In this document: piece by piece, positions 17,021 to 26,486 of the stretch
Layout: every line of letters begins with the position of its first letter
Position numbering within the stretch: the first letter of the stretch is position 1
Assembly: GCF_039537875.1 (NCBI RefSeq)
Contig: NZ_BAABBI010000001.1
Location: 930,001 to 994,000 of the forward strand
Length of the DNA stretch: 64,000 nucleotides
Direction: 5' to 3'
DNA from: Corallibacter vietnamensis
Lineage (GTDB): Bacteria; Bacteroidota; Bacteroidia; Flavobacteriales; Flavobacteriaceae
Position numbers and translations under genes: made by a program
The notes under the pieces: generated by a model
What the model was told of the DNA's origin: nothing
Databases searched by the model: none
What the model saw: the letters and a program-made list of their open reading frames with translations, nothing else

Positions 17021-17945
17021 TGTTTTCTAAATATAATTTTGATGATATTTCATCATTTTTTAGTTGTTCTTTTAAAGCATCAACAGATTCAAACTTTATT
17101 TCATCTCGAAGTCTATGAAGTAGTTTTATTGTTAACGCATTGCCGTAAATACTATTGTTAAAATTAAAAAAATGTACTTCAATAGACTGTTTAATATCAT
17201 TACTTACTGTCGGGTTTACACCAATATTCATCATGCCATAATACGTTTTGTTATTTATGATAGATGACACAACGTATACGCCATGTTTTGGTATAAGCTT
17301 GTAGGTTTCATCAATTTGTATATTTGCCGTAGGAAAACCGATTGTATGACCAAGGCCTTTGCCTTTTACAACACTACCATTAAGCATAAAGTGGTAACCT
17401 AAATAACTATTTGCGGTTTTAATATCTCCTTGCAGTAATGCTTGTCTAATTTTTGTAGAGCTTACAGAAACATCATTGATTTCTTGTGCTGTAATTTCTT
17501 CAACTTCAAAATTATATTGTTCACCAAAAGCAATTAAATCATCAATATTAGCTGTTCTGTTTCTTCCAAAATGATGATCATAACCTATAATTATTTTTTT
17601 TACGTTTAATTGATTTACTAGAATTTTAGAAACAAAATCTTCAGCAGTAAGTCTGGAAAATTCTTGAGTAAACTCTTTTATATATAAAATATCCAAACCA
17701 AGATTTTCTAAAATCTCGGCTTTTTCATTTAACGTATTAATAAGTTTTATACTAGTATCTTTTTGCAATACCATTCTAGGATGAGGAAAAAACGTCAGAA
17801 TTACAGCATCTAGACCTTGTTTTTTTGCAGTATTAATTAACCTGGAAATAATTTTTTGATGCCCAATATGTACACCATCAAAGGTGCCAATGGTAATAGC
17901 AGTTGCTTGATGAAAAGATTCTTTTTTAGATTTTATTATTTTCAA
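17007..17945 (-). CDS. ribF: Bifunctional riboflavin kinase / FAD synthetase
   Basis: The 312-residue protein makes FMN from riboflavin and then FAD from FMN with two ATP. The N-terminal nucleotidyltransferase half carries GTFDGVHIGH (residues 20-29) with the HxGH motif and later the SSTKIRQALLQG loop. The C-terminal riboflavin kinase half carries GKGLGHTIGFPTANI (about 197-211) and the NPT motif in GVNPTVSND. The length is standard. The HTTM gene overlaps its 3' end. No FMN riboswitch is visible upstream. Confidence 0.95.
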   Translation of the reverse strand: MKIIKSKKESFHQATAITIGTFDGVHIGHQKIISRLINTAKKQGLDAVILTFFPHPRMVLQKDTSIKLINTLNEKAEILENLGLDILYIKEFTQEFSRLTAEDFVSKILVNQLNVKKIIIGYDHHFGRNRTANIDDLIAFGEQYNFEVEEITAQEINDVSVSSTKIRQALLQGDIKTANSYLGYHFMLNGSVVKGKGLGHTIGFPTANIQIDETYKLIPKHGVYVVSSIINNKTYYGMMNIGVNPTVSNDIKQSIEVHFFNFNNSIYGNALTIKLLHRLRDEIKFESVDALKEQLKNDEISSKLYLENNEPK

Positions 17946-18155
17946 ATTACAAATATTGATGATACAAAAATAAAAAAGAGGATTGAATAAGTTTCAATCT
18001 ACTTTTTTTATTTGCTTAAACAAGGAAATGTTTGAAGTTTGAATAGTATGTGGTTTATAAAAAGATTTAATGTTATGTTGTTTTTGTTTAACTATTAATA
18101 ATTGTTGTGTTTTTTTTAGTAATTTTAGGATCTTATTAACATTTAACATAAAATC

Positions 18156-20924
18156 ATGAAAAAAAATTACTCAAAAAGTGTTTTTGAAAGTGAAAATGTT
18201 TTTTTAGTTCTCTTTGTGGTACTTTTTAATTTTGTACTATTTGCACAAAAACCACAAGCTAAAAAAGGTTTTGAAATCTCATTAGAACACGACGAGGTGT
18301 TTCCTACAGAAATAAAAAAAACTGGCCGTTATAATGCAAGCACAGGGTTTCCGGTGGCTCTATATGGTTTAAACTATGAGGTTCCTCAAGGCTCACCAGA
18401 AACTATGGCGCAATACTATTTAGGTAATGAATATGAAACATTAGGACTAGAAAAGAAGGATTTGTCAAATTTAAGACACCATGCTACAAGATCTACAAGT
18501 TCAGGCACTGTAGTGAGGTATAGACAATATTCTGGAGATTATCCTGTGAATAAAAATGAAATTACTATATCTATTTCGCCAAAAAACAAGATAGTTTATG
18601 TGATGAATAGTTATCAAAAACTTAAAGCTTTTAATCAAAACCCTTCAATATCAAAAGATAGAGCATACGAGATAGCTAATGAATACTTAAATATAAATAG
18701 CGCTGTAAGTTATAGAAACACCCATTTAACTGTTTACAATAACACGAAAATCACAAAATTGGCCCACGAAGTAGTTATATCAGCTACAGATCCATTAGGT
18801 GAATGGCATGTTTTTGTTGACGCTCAAACAGGTGAGGTTTTTAAAGTGGTTGATTTAAATCATTATCATACTGATAAAGACAAGAAAAAAAAGAAAGTAA
18901 ATAAGAGTAATTCTTTAGATAAGTCTAATGAATATCGTCGTCGAGCAACTGGAACAGGGATGGTATTTAATCCAGATCCATTATCATCCAATGGTGTTGC
19001 TTACGGTGGAGGATATGTTGATGGTAATGACGCTAATACTACTGAACTCAATAATGCAAGGTTTAGTGTAATATTAAATGACATAACTCAAACAGGAAGT
19101 ACATACTCTTTAGTTGGCCCACGTGCAGAAATTGTTGATTTTGATGCACCAAGTACGGGACTTTTTTCTCAAAATTCATCAGATTTTAGTTTTACACGAC
19201 AAGAGCAAGGCTTTGAACCAGTAAACATATATTTTCATATAGATTATTTAATAAATTACATCAATAACACATTAGGTTGTGATGTCATGCCGTATCAGTA
19301 TTCAGGTGGTGTAAGATATGATGCTCATGGAGCAGGAGGAGCTGATAATTCATATTATACAGGAGGAACAGGGAGACTTTCTTTTGGAGAAGGTTGTGTT
19401 GATGATGGCGAAGATTCTGATGTGATTCATCATGAATTAGGGCATGGATTGCATGACTGGGTAACAGCAGGAGGTCTTTCTCAAGTTGATGGATTAAGTG
19501 AGGGTTGTGGAGATTATGTAGCGCAATCTTACAATAGAAGTTTAGGAAACTGGAACTCTACAGACCCTCAATATAATTGGGTTTTTAACTGGGATGGACA
19601 CAATACATGTTGGGGTGGTAGAACCACAGCTCATACAGCAACTTACCCAGATGGTCTTGTGGGTCAAATACATACAGATGGACAAATCTGGGCTACTTGT
19701 TTGATGGGTATTTGGGATGAAATAGGTCAGCAAGAAATGGACAAGATTTTTTATGAAGGTTTAGGGATGACGAATGGTGCCTCAAGCCAGAATGATGCTG
19801 CAGTTGCAGTTTATCAAGCAGCAGTAAACCTTAATTATAGTCAGTCAGATATCAATACGATACATTCATCATTAACAGATTGTGGTTATACTTTACCAGC
19901 TTTACCAGGACCGCCAGTTGCAGCTTTAAGTGTTGATAATGAAAGTATCTGTTTAGATACTAACAACATTGTTGTTTTTTCTGATAATTCAGTCCCAGAT
20001 GCTACATCTTGGTCTTGGTCTTTTGAAGGAGGAACACCAAGTTCTTCTACAGATCAGAACCCTACAGTAACATATTCTTCAGATGGTACATATGATGTTA
20101 CACTAACAGTTACAAATTCTTTCGGAACAGATACAATTACATTAACTGATTATATTTCTGTTGTTTCTGGAAGTAATTGTGTGTCTTGTGATAGTTTGTG
20201 CCCTTCAGAAGGGAATACTGTATACGATACTAGTACTACGTTGGTCGTTTTTAATGAAATTAATAATGCTTCAGGTAAGCCTTCAGGTTATAGCGATTAT
20301 ACCGCTAGTATTTCAACAGATGTAAATAGAGAGTCTGAATATGATTTAACAGTTCATTTAAACACAGACGGAAACTGGGAATGCTTTACAAGAGTTTGGA
20401 TTGATTGGAACCAAAATTGTGTGTTTGATGCAAATGAAGAGTATGATTTAGGAAGTGCTCAAAATGTGTCAAACGGCGCAACTTCAAATTCTCCATTAAC
20501 TGTTACTGTGCCTGTTAATGCCGTTTTAGGAACTACAACTATGAGGGTGTCTACACAGTATAATGCAGCTCCAGGACCATGTGAAGTTACCACTGGAGCG
20601 GGTTCAAGTTTTGACGCTGAAGTAGAAGATTATGCTGTAAACGTGCTTGGGTCTTTATCAGTTGTTGAAAATGTGTTTTCAGGCTTTAGTGTTTATCCAA
20701 ATCCTAATAGCGGAAGTTTTAATGTGAAAATGAATGCCATATCAAGTAATAATATTGATATTAAAGTTTATGATATAAGAGGAAGACGTGTTTTTGATAA
20801 CACATATAATGCCTCTCAGGACTTTAATCAAACTATAAATTTAGGAGATGTGCAATCAGGAATATATTTGTTAAATGTGTCTGATGGACAAAAAACAGTT
20901 GTCAAAAAATTAATTGTAAATTAA
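18156..20924 (+). CDS. T9SS-exported zinc metalloprotease with PKD and GEVED domains
   Basis: The 922-residue secreted protease has a signal region to about residue 31 and a pro-region with FTP/PepSY folds (about 60-230: a YEVPQGSPETMAQYYL-type start and the AYEIANEYL and DPLGEWHVFVDAQTGEVF strands). The gluzincin catalytic domain has HELGH at 426-430 and the third ligand Glu449 in SEGCGDY. A PKD domain follows (about 600-670), then a GEVED domain (about 690-810, ending EVEDYAVNV) and a type A T9SS sorting domain (about 843-922). It is probably made as a zymogen and released or anchored at the cell surface for protein digestion. A paralogous sorting domain follows in the next gene. Confidence 0.88.
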   Translation: MKKNYSKSVFESENVFLVLFVVLFNFVLFAQKPQAKKGFEISLEHDEVFPTEIKKTGRYNASTGFPVALYGLNYEVPQGSPETMAQYYLGNEYETLGLEKKDLSNLRHHATRSTSSGTVVRYRQYSGDYPVNKNEITISISPKNKIVYVMNSYQKLKAFNQNPSISKDRAYEIANEYLNINSAVSYRNTHLTVYNNTKITKLAHEVVISATDPLGEWHVFVDAQTGEVFKVVDLNHYHTDKDKKKKKVNKSNSLDKSNEYRRRATGTGMVFNPDPLSSNGVAYGGGYVDGNDANTTELNNARFSVILNDITQTGSTYSLVGPRAEIVDFDAPSTGLFSQNSSDFSFTRQEQGFEPVNIYFHIDYLINYINNTLGCDVMPYQYSGGVRYDAHGAGGADNSYYTGGTGRLSFGEGCVDDGEDSDVIHHELGHGLHDWVTAGGLSQVDGLSEGCGDYVAQSYNRSLGNWNSTDPQYNWVFNWDGHNTCWGGRTTAHTATYPDGLVGQIHTDGQIWATCLMGIWDEIGQQEMDKIFYEGLGMTNGASSQNDAAVAVYQAAVNLNYSQSDINTIHSSLTDCGYTLPALPGPPVAALSVDNESICLDTNNIVVFSDNSVPDATSWSWSFEGGTPSSSTDQNPTVTYSSDGTYDVTLTVTNSFGTDTITLTDYISVVSGSNCVSCDSLCPSEGNTVYDTSTTLVVFNEINNASGKPSGYSDYTASISTDVNRESEYDLTVHLNTDGNWECFTRVWIDWNQNCVFDANEEYDLGSAQNVSNGATSNSPLTVTVPVNAVLGTTTMRVSTQYNAAPGPCEVTTGAGSSFDAEVEDYAVNVLGSLSVVENVFSGFSVYPNPNSGSFNVKMNAISSNNIDIKVYDIRGRRVFDNTYNASQDFNQTINLGDVQSGIYLLNVSDGQKTVVKKLIVN

Positions 20925-20980
20925 TTCATTAAACAAAAATTAAACAAAAAAAGGAAATCCTTATGAGGGTTTCCTTTTTT
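20684..20980 (+). repeat. T9SS C-terminal cassette, copy 1
   Basis: The last ~80 codons of the first protease plus its terminator are very similar in DNA and protein to the second copy at 23590-23889. Both copies share YDIRGRRVFDN and SDGQKTV-KKLIV, and nearly the same post-stop stretch AAACAAAAAAAGGAAA. Confidence 0.7.
20948..20980 (+). terminator. Rho-independent terminator
   Basis: AAAGGAAATCC / GGGTTTCCTTTTTT forms a hairpin with a T run 24 bp after the protease stop. Its sequence is closely related to the terminator at 23855-23889. Confidence 0.85.
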
Positions 20981-21042
20981 ATGTTACAATTCTTTGGTTT
21001 TGACTAGATTTAAAATCGTAATTTTTTATCTAATTACAATTA

Positions 21043-21073
21043 TTTGCCATATGTGAAATAAATGTTAAATTTG
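21043..21073 (+). promoter_or_regulatory. Bacteroidota sigma-A promoter of the second protease
   Basis: The sequence TTTG (21043-21046), a 19-bp spacer, then TAAATTTG (21066-21073) is an exact match to the Bacteroidota housekeeping promoter TTTG-N19-TAnnTTTG. The expected transcription start near 21080 leaves a roughly 20-base leader before ATG at 21101. Confidence 0.75.
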
Positions 21074-21100
21074 AAAAACCCTTAAGACTAATATAATATT

Positions 21101-23833
21101 ATGAGAAAAAAACTACATTATGTCTTTTTATCAGCAATGTGTTTCTTTTGTTTTTCGATTTATGCCCAAAATGACTATTGGTCAAAATCGAGCCCTGAAA
21201 CTCATAGGCTGGGAAAAAAAGTGCATAGAGCATCTTACCCTTCAGAATTTGAAGTTTTTAATTTAGATATAGATAGATTTAAAAGTGTGTTGAGCGAAGC
21301 TCCATTACAAGAGTCTGTATCGACAAGAAGAGCTGGAGCTTCTTTAGTAATGGAGTTTCCTACAGCAGATGGAACATATGAAAAATTTTCTGTAACAGAA
21401 TCTTCAATTATGGAGCCTGGTTTGGCAGCACGTTACCCTATGATAAAAACTTATAAAGCTATAGGTGTTGATGATCCTACAGCTACAATGAGATTTAGTG
21501 TTACTCAATTTGGATTACATGCAATGTCTTTATCAGGAAAGAGAAGTTCAGTTTATATAGATCCATTTACAGAAAATAGAGAATCATACATCGTTTATGA
21601 TCGAGTTTCTTTAGGAGAAGATTTACAAAACTTTGAATGTTTGGTTGATGAAAACATTAATCTACAATCTCTTGAAAACGATCACGCTTCTAACAGAAAT
21701 GATACAAATGATCAAAAGTTAAGAGAATATCGTTTAGCATTATCATGTAATGGTGAATATGCGCAAATATTTGCAGGAACAGGAACTGTTGCTCAGCAAA
21801 AAGCAAATGTTCAAGCTCAGATGGCTATTACTATGAATAGAGTTAATGAAATTTATGAGCGTGATTTAGCTATTAGATTAATATTTGTTGCAAATAATGA
21901 TGATATTATATATTTAAATCCGGCGTCAGATCCTTGGGTAAATGAATTTAATACAACAACAGCACAAACTATTGATAATGTAATAGGTGTATTTAATTAC
22001 GATATAGGGCATAATTTTAATACAACAGGAGGTGGAAGTGCAGGATGTTTAGGGTGTGTTTGCTCATCTCAAAGCCAAAGTGATTTTCATAAAGGTAGAG
22101 GATATACAGGGAGAAATGACCCGACAGGAGATCCTTTTGATATTGATTATGTTGCACATGAAATGGGACACCAATTTGACGGATGGCATACTATGAATAC
22201 TTGTAGCAGATCAGGAAATGGAGCTACAGAAGTAGAGCCAGCATCTGGAAGTTCTATTATGGGGTATGCAGGAATCTGTCCAACAAACGTTCAGTCAAAT
22301 AGTGACGCTCATTTTAACTATGTGAGTATTCGTGATATTTCTCAAAATATTCAAACAGGTGTTAGTAGTAGTTGTGATGTAGAGACTAATTTAGTAAATC
22401 AACCACCAATTGCTGATGCAGGCGATGATTATACAATACCTGCAAATACAGCGTTTGTTTTAAGGGGTTCAGCCTCTGATCCAGATGGTATGGAGTCACT
22501 AACTTACAATTGGTCGCAAAATGACCCAGAGCGAGCACCAGGAACGGGATCACCAGAGTCTACATGGGCTCAAGGACCATTATATCGCTCCGTTCTACCA
22601 TCTACGTCTCCTAATCGTTATATGCCGCAATTATCTGATGTGTTAAGTGGAAATTTAATAACAACTTGGGAAGTAACTCCATCTGTAACTAGGAGTATGG
22701 AATTTTCTTTTATAGTAAGAGATAATGGTAGTGGTTTTGCCGAAGGTATTGGGCAGACAGATGCAGATTTAATGTCTGTTAATGTAAATGCATCAGCAGG
22801 TCCTTTTGCTGTTACATCTCAAAATACAAGTGGATTAACTTTAGAGCAAGGAGCAATAGAAACCTTTACCTGGGATGTTGCAGGAACTAATGCCAACGGA
22901 ATTAATACATCTCATGTAAATATTTTACTGTCTACAGATAACGGACTTACTTTTGATACCGTATTAGCGGCTAATACTCCTAATGATGGTACAGAAACAA
23001 TTACTTTACCACCTGGTTTAGCGGCTCCGTTTTGTAGGGTTATGATTGAAGCTGTTGATAATATTTTCTATGCAGTTAATTCAGAAGCATTTTCAATAGG
23101 CTATGCTATAACATGTAATACTTATTCATCAGCGGATGCTTTAGGTTTAGCAATTCCAGATGGAGTTGGACCTAACCAGGGAGGTTCTGCTCTTTTTAAT
23201 ACTATAAATGTGCCAGATTCTCAAACTATTAGTCAAATATCTGTTAGTGCTAATATATCTCATACATGGATTGGTGATTTAGTTATTCAAATTCAACATC
23301 CTAACGGTACTACTTTTACAAATGTGTGGAATAGAGATTGTAATGATGGTGATGATAATATAAACGTAACATTTCAAGATGGAGCTGCTTCTATTGTTTG
23401 TGCTACTCCTACAACAGGAACTTATGCGCCTGCCCAACCACTTAACGTGTTTTCAGGTTTAGATAGTAGTGGAGATTGGAATATTGCTGTTGTAGATAAC
23501 TATAATCAAGATACAGGTGTTCTGAATAGTTGGTCTATTGAAATATGTTCAACTGTAGCTGGGTTAAGTACGGAAGAGTTTAGTTTTTCTGAATTTAGTG
23601 TTTTCCCAAATCCTAATAACGGTAGTTTTAATGTAAAAATGAAGTCAATATCTAGTGATAAGATTGATATTGAAGTTTATGATATAAGAGGAAGACGTGT
23701 TTTTGATAACGTACACAACGCATCTCCAGACTTTAATGAGACTATAGACTTAGGAAGTGTGCAATCAGGAATGTATTTATTAAATATATCTGATGGACAA
23801 AAAACAGTTACCAAAAAGTTAATTGTAAAATAA
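21101..23833 (+). CDS. T9SS-exported metzincin (reprolysin-like) metalloprotease with P-domain
   Basis: The 910-residue secreted protease has a signal peptide (ends near FSIYAQ, residue 23), then an N-terminal prodomain to about 200. The metzincin catalytic domain has the extended zinc motif HEMGHQFDGWH at residues 353-363 and a Met-turn in SIMGYAG (Met387). Ig-like/cadherin-like regions follow (about 435-660), then a proprotein-convertase P-domain (about 670-815, with HTWIGDLVIQIQHPNG and SGDWNIAVVDNY) and a type A T9SS sorting domain (about 830-910). Probably a cell-surface or extracellular protease. It has its own promoter and terminator. Confidence 0.88.
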   Translation: MRKKLHYVFLSAMCFFCFSIYAQNDYWSKSSPETHRLGKKVHRASYPSEFEVFNLDIDRFKSVLSEAPLQESVSTRRAGASLVMEFPTADGTYEKFSVTESSIMEPGLAARYPMIKTYKAIGVDDPTATMRFSVTQFGLHAMSLSGKRSSVYIDPFTENRESYIVYDRVSLGEDLQNFECLVDENINLQSLENDHASNRNDTNDQKLREYRLALSCNGEYAQIFAGTGTVAQQKANVQAQMAITMNRVNEIYERDLAIRLIFVANNDDIIYLNPASDPWVNEFNTTTAQTIDNVIGVFNYDIGHNFNTTGGGSAGCLGCVCSSQSQSDFHKGRGYTGRNDPTGDPFDIDYVAHEMGHQFDGWHTMNTCSRSGNGATEVEPASGSSIMGYAGICPTNVQSNSDAHFNYVSIRDISQNIQTGVSSSCDVETNLVNQPPIADAGDDYTIPANTAFVLRGSASDPDGMESLTYNWSQNDPERAPGTGSPESTWAQGPLYRSVLPSTSPNRYMPQLSDVLSGNLITTWEVTPSVTRSMEFSFIVRDNGSGFAEGIGQTDADLMSVNVNASAGPFAVTSQNTSGLTLEQGAIETFTWDVAGTNANGINTSHVNILLSTDNGLTFDTVLAANTPNDGTETITLPPGLAAPFCRVMIEAVDNIFYAVNSEAFSIGYAITCNTYSSADALGLAIPDGVGPNQGGSALFNTINVPDSQTISQISVSANISHTWIGDLVIQIQHPNGTTFTNVWNRDCNDGDDNINVTFQDGAASIVCATPTTGTYAPAQPLNVFSGLDSSGDWNIAVVDNYNQDTGVLNSWSIEICSTVAGLSTEEFSFSEFSVFPNPNNGSFNVKMKSISSDKIDIEVYDIRGRRVFDNVHNASPDFNETIDLGSVQSGMYLLNISDGQKTVTKKLIVK

Positions 23834-23889
23834 TATATTAAGCAAAAATTAAACAAAAAAGGAAACTCAAATGAGAGTTTCCTTTTTTT
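23590..23889 (+). repeat. T9SS C-terminal cassette, copy 2
   Basis: It is the direct-repeat partner of 20684-20980, in the last ~80 codons of the second protease and its terminator. The catalytic parts of the two proteins are unrelated, so only the cassette is shared. Confidence 0.7.
23855..23889. terminator. Terminator shared by the protease and pth
   Basis: AAAAAAGGAAACTC / GAGTTTCCTTTTTTT is a perfect hairpin between convergent genes; its right arm overlaps the end of the pth stop codon. Confidence 0.85.
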
Positions 23890-24454
23890 ATTTACCATTA
23901 AATGAGTTCATGGTATTGTTTACGCCTGCTGTTCCAAAAGATTTTATAAGCTCAATAGAGGTGTTTAATCTTTCAGGTAGTTTAAGCGACTCATCTTCAT
24001 TCCAGTCTCCTAATACGTAGTCAATCTGTTTGCCTTTACTAAACTCATTACTTATACCAAACCTAAATCTATTGTACTTGTTTGTTTGTAGTTTATCTTG
24101 AATGTCTTTTAAACCATTGTGGCCACCATCACTTCCTTTGGTTTTTAATCGAATACTGCCAAAAGGAAGATTTAAATCATCTGTAATGACAAGTAAGTTT
24201 TCTAATGGTATTTTTTCTTTAGTAAGCCAATATTGTACAGCTTTACCACTTAAGTTCATATAAGTACTTGGCTTTAGCAAGATAAATGTTCTTCCTTTGA
24301 ATTTGTAGGTGGTTATATCTCCTAATTTTTGAGTTTCAAAAGTAAGTGTCTCCTTTTGTGCTAAATGGTCAAGGATTTTAAAGCCAATATTATGTCTGGT
24401 ATTTGCGTATTTCTCTCCTATGTTACCAAGTCCAACGATTAAAAATTTTTTCAT
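23888..24454 (-). CDS. pth: Peptidyl-tRNA hydrolase
   Basis: It cleaves peptidyl-tRNA released from stalled ribosomes, an essential housekeeping role in the cytosol. I place the start at MKKFLIVGLGNIGEKY (24454), which gives 188 residues, the family length, with Asn11 and the catalytic His21 in NTRHNIGF in their usual places. The longer frame from 24523 adds a basic MCKFLYRLFKKQ leader. Similar leaders are annotated on some flavobacterial homologues, so the long form cannot be excluded. Other conserved parts are KPSTYMNLSGKAV and DDLNLPFGSIRLKTKGSDGGHNG. Confidence 0.94.
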   Translation of the reverse strand: MKKFLIVGLGNIGEKYANTRHNIGFKILDHLAQKETLTFETQKLGDITTYKFKGRTFILLKPSTYMNLSGKAVQYWLTKEKIPLENLLVITDDLNLPFGSIRLKTKGSDGGHNGLKDIQDKLQTNKYNRFRFGISNEFSKGKQIDYVLGDWNEDESLKLPERLNTSIELIKSFGTAGVNNTMNSFNGK

Positions 24455-24545
24455 AGAATTTGTTTCATTAATTAAAGTAGATGCTGTCTGCTTTTTAAAT
24501 AAACGGTATAGAAATTTACACATTTTAATAGTTTGTGTAAAAATA

Positions 24546-24580
24546 AAAAAGCATTCTGAAATAGAATCAGAATGCTTTTT
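24546..24580 (-). terminator. rplY terminator
   Basis: GCATTCTGA / TCAGAATGC with A and T flanks on both sides forms a strong hairpin 23 bp past the rplY stop, upstream of pth. Confidence 0.85.
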
Positions 24581-24602
24581 AAATAAACTAGATTAGTTTT
24601 TA

Positions 24603-25229
24603 CTATTCTTGAGCGTCAGTTGCTTCAGCTGAAGTTTCTTCTTCATCGTCTTCATCATCTTCAAGCGCTGCTAAAGCCATTGCTGCTCTTGCACGTTTTA
24701 TTTGACAAACAACAGTGCTGTCAGCATGCATTATTTTGTAAGCCTCATTTTCTAAAGCAGTTACATATAACTTATCACCAATTTTTAAAGGAGTAATATC
24801 TACTTCAATAAAATCAGGTAAGTTTTTAGGTAAAGCTTTTACTCTTAAACGACGTGAGTTTTTACGTAAAACACCACCAGCTTTAACACCTCTTGAGTTT
24901 CCAATAAAGTGTACAGGAACCTCCATAGTAATTGGTTTTTCGTCATTTAACTCATAGAAATCTATGTGTAAAATGTTGTCTGTTACTGGATGAAACTGAA
25001 TGTCTTGCATGATAGCATTAAGTGTTTCACCATTGTCTAAAGCAATCACAACTGTATGCGCGTTAGGCGTATAAACCAGTTTTGAGAATGCTATTTCATC
25101 TGCAGAGAAATGCAATGGCTTATCACCTCCGTATAATACGCAAGGTACCTGTCCAGCATTACGTAAGGCTTTTGTTGACTTTTTGCCTACGCTTTCTCTT
25201 TTAGATCCGTTAATTGTAATTGATTTCAT
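24603..25229 (-). CDS. rplY: 50S ribosomal protein L25 / general stress protein Ctc
   Basis: The 208-residue Ctc-type L25 binds 5S rRNA in the large subunit. The N-terminal L25 domain (about 1-90) starts with KSITINGSKRESVGKKSTKAL and contains VPCVLYGGDKPLHF. The C-terminal TL5/Ctc beta domain (about 95-180) follows, then a very acidic tail (ALEDDEDDEEETSAEA). Both extra parts are usual in Bacteroidota. It starts 23 bp after the prs stop, and the prs-rplY pairing is widely conserved. Confidence 0.96.
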   Translation of the reverse strand: MKSITINGSKRESVGKKSTKALRNAGQVPCVLYGGDKPLHFSADEIAFSKLVYTPNAHTVVIALDNGETLNAIMQDIQFHPVTDNILHIDFYELNDEKPITMEVPVHFIGNSRGVKAGGVLRKNSRRLRVKALPKNLPDFIEVDITPLKIGDKLYVTALENEAYKIMHADSTVVCQIKRARAAMALAALEDDEDDEEETSAEATDAQE

Positions 25230-25252
25230 TCTTTGTTTATATTAATTATTAA

Positions 25253-26194
25253 TTACATTATAAATTTAGAACTAATTGACTTGTTGTAATGTACGTTATA
25301 CATAACATCAGCAAATAGTTCAGCACAACTTAATACTCTAATTTTTTTGCTTTCCTGTTTTAAAGGAATTGAATCAGTAACAATCAATTCTTCTAATTTA
25401 GAGTTTTCAAGTTTTTCATATGCATTGCCAGATAATATTGGGTGTGTACAAATGGCTCTTACGCTTTTTGCACCACGATCCATCATTAAGTCGGCAGCTT
25501 TTGTTAGTGTGCCAGCTGTGTCAACCATATCATCTACCAAAACAACATTTTTTCCAGTAACATCACCTATAAGCTCCATGTGAGAGATAACATTTGCTTT
25601 AGCACGTTGTTTGTAGCAAATAACAACATCACTTTCTAGTGCTTTTGAATAGGCATAGGCTCTTTTTGAACCTCCCATGTCTGGTGACGCTATTGTTAGG
25701 TTGTCAAGGTTTAAGCTTCTCAAATAAGGTAAGAAAATTGTAGAGGCAAATAAATGATCTACTGGTTTTTCAAAAAATCCTTGAATTTGATCTGCGTGTA
25801 AATCCATGGTTATAATTCTAGTTGCTCCAGCTGTTTCAAGCATTTTAGCTACTAATTTTGCAGCTATAGGAACTCTAGGTTTATCTTTTCGGTCTTGTCT
25901 AGCCCAACCAAAGTAAGGTAATACGGCTGTTATGTGTCTTGCAGATGCGCGTTTTGCAGCATCTATCATTAAAAGCATTTCCATTAAATGCTCTGGTCCC
26001 GGATGTGTAGATCCGATTATAAATATTCGCGTACCTCTAATAGATTCTTCATAAGATGGTTGAAATTCACCATCACTATATGTTGAAGTAATAACATTTC
26101 CTAAACTCTCTCCAAAATTTGCGGCAATTTTTTCTCCAAGTACTTTACTTTGAGCGCAAGCGAAAATTTTAGCTTCGGTATTTAAATTAGGCAT
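25253..26194 (-). CDS. prs: Ribose-phosphate pyrophosphokinase (PRPP synthetase)
   Basis: The 313-residue enzyme transfers pyrophosphate from ATP to ribose-5-phosphate to make PRPP for purine, pyrimidine, NAD, His and Trp synthesis. Visible are the flexible loop RQDRKDKPRVPI (about 98-109), the metal-binding DLHADQIQGFF (about 129-139), and the PRPP loop VLVDDMVDTAGT (about 217-228). The length is normal. It leads the prs-rplY unit. Confidence 0.97.
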   Translation of the reverse strand: MPNLNTEAKIFACAQSKVLGEKIAANFGESLGNVITSTYSDGEFQPSYEESIRGTRIFIIGSTHPGPEHLMEMLLMIDAAKRASARHITAVLPYFGWARQDRKDKPRVPIAAKLVAKMLETAGATRIITMDLHADQIQGFFEKPVDHLFASTIFLPYLRSLNLDNLTIASPDMGGSKRAYAYSKALESDVVICYKQRAKANVISHMELIGDVTGKNVVLVDDMVDTAGTLTKAADLMMDRGAKSVRAICTHPILSGNAYEKLENSKLEELIVTDSIPLKQESKKIRVLSCAELFADVMYNVHYNKSISSKFIM

Positions 26195-26347
26195 TGTTAA
26201 TCTATTGTTTAATAATGAATTATATTCATTCTTGTTTAATGAGGTGCAAATTTAGAAATTTATTTTAACTGCAAAAAGATAAAAGAGACTATTTTGATTG
26301 TTTGTAGCTATTTATTTTATAATTTTGCAATCCCGTTTTTAGAATTA

Positions 26348-26429
26348 GCTCAAGTGGCGGAATTGGTAGACGCGCTGGATTCAAAATCCAGTTCTTTCGG
26401 GAGTGTGGGTTCGATTCCCACCTTGAGTA
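26348..26429 (+). tRNA. tRNA-Leu (anticodon CAA)
   Basis: The acceptor arm GCTCAAG pairs with CTTGAGT (one G-U). The D-arm contains GGCGGAATTGGTAGACGC. The anticodon stem CTGGA-TTCAAAA-TCCAG gives anticodon CAA, reading TTG. A long type II variable arm (TTCTTTCGGGAG) and the T-arm GTGGGTTCGATTCCCAC follow. CCA is not encoded. It is a single gene, promptly followed by a terminator. Confidence 0.97.
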
Positions 26430-26435
26430 CGTGTT

Positions 26436-26468
26436 AAGCCTGATAAACAGATGTTTAGCAGGCTTTTT
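26436..26468 (+). terminator. tRNA-Leu terminator
   Basis: AAGCCTG-A-TAAACA / TGTTTA-G-CAGGCTT with a single A-G mismatch and a T run follows the tRNA by 6 bp. It also lies 3' of the convergent DUF3299-like gene. Confidence 0.8.
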
Positions 26469-26486
26469 TTATTGCTTGTTTTTTAC

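Noticed and set aside
17946..18155. Possible riboswitch or leader upstream of ribF or the first protease
   Set aside because: No FMN-riboswitch core or stable hairpin was visible in this AT-rich spacer.
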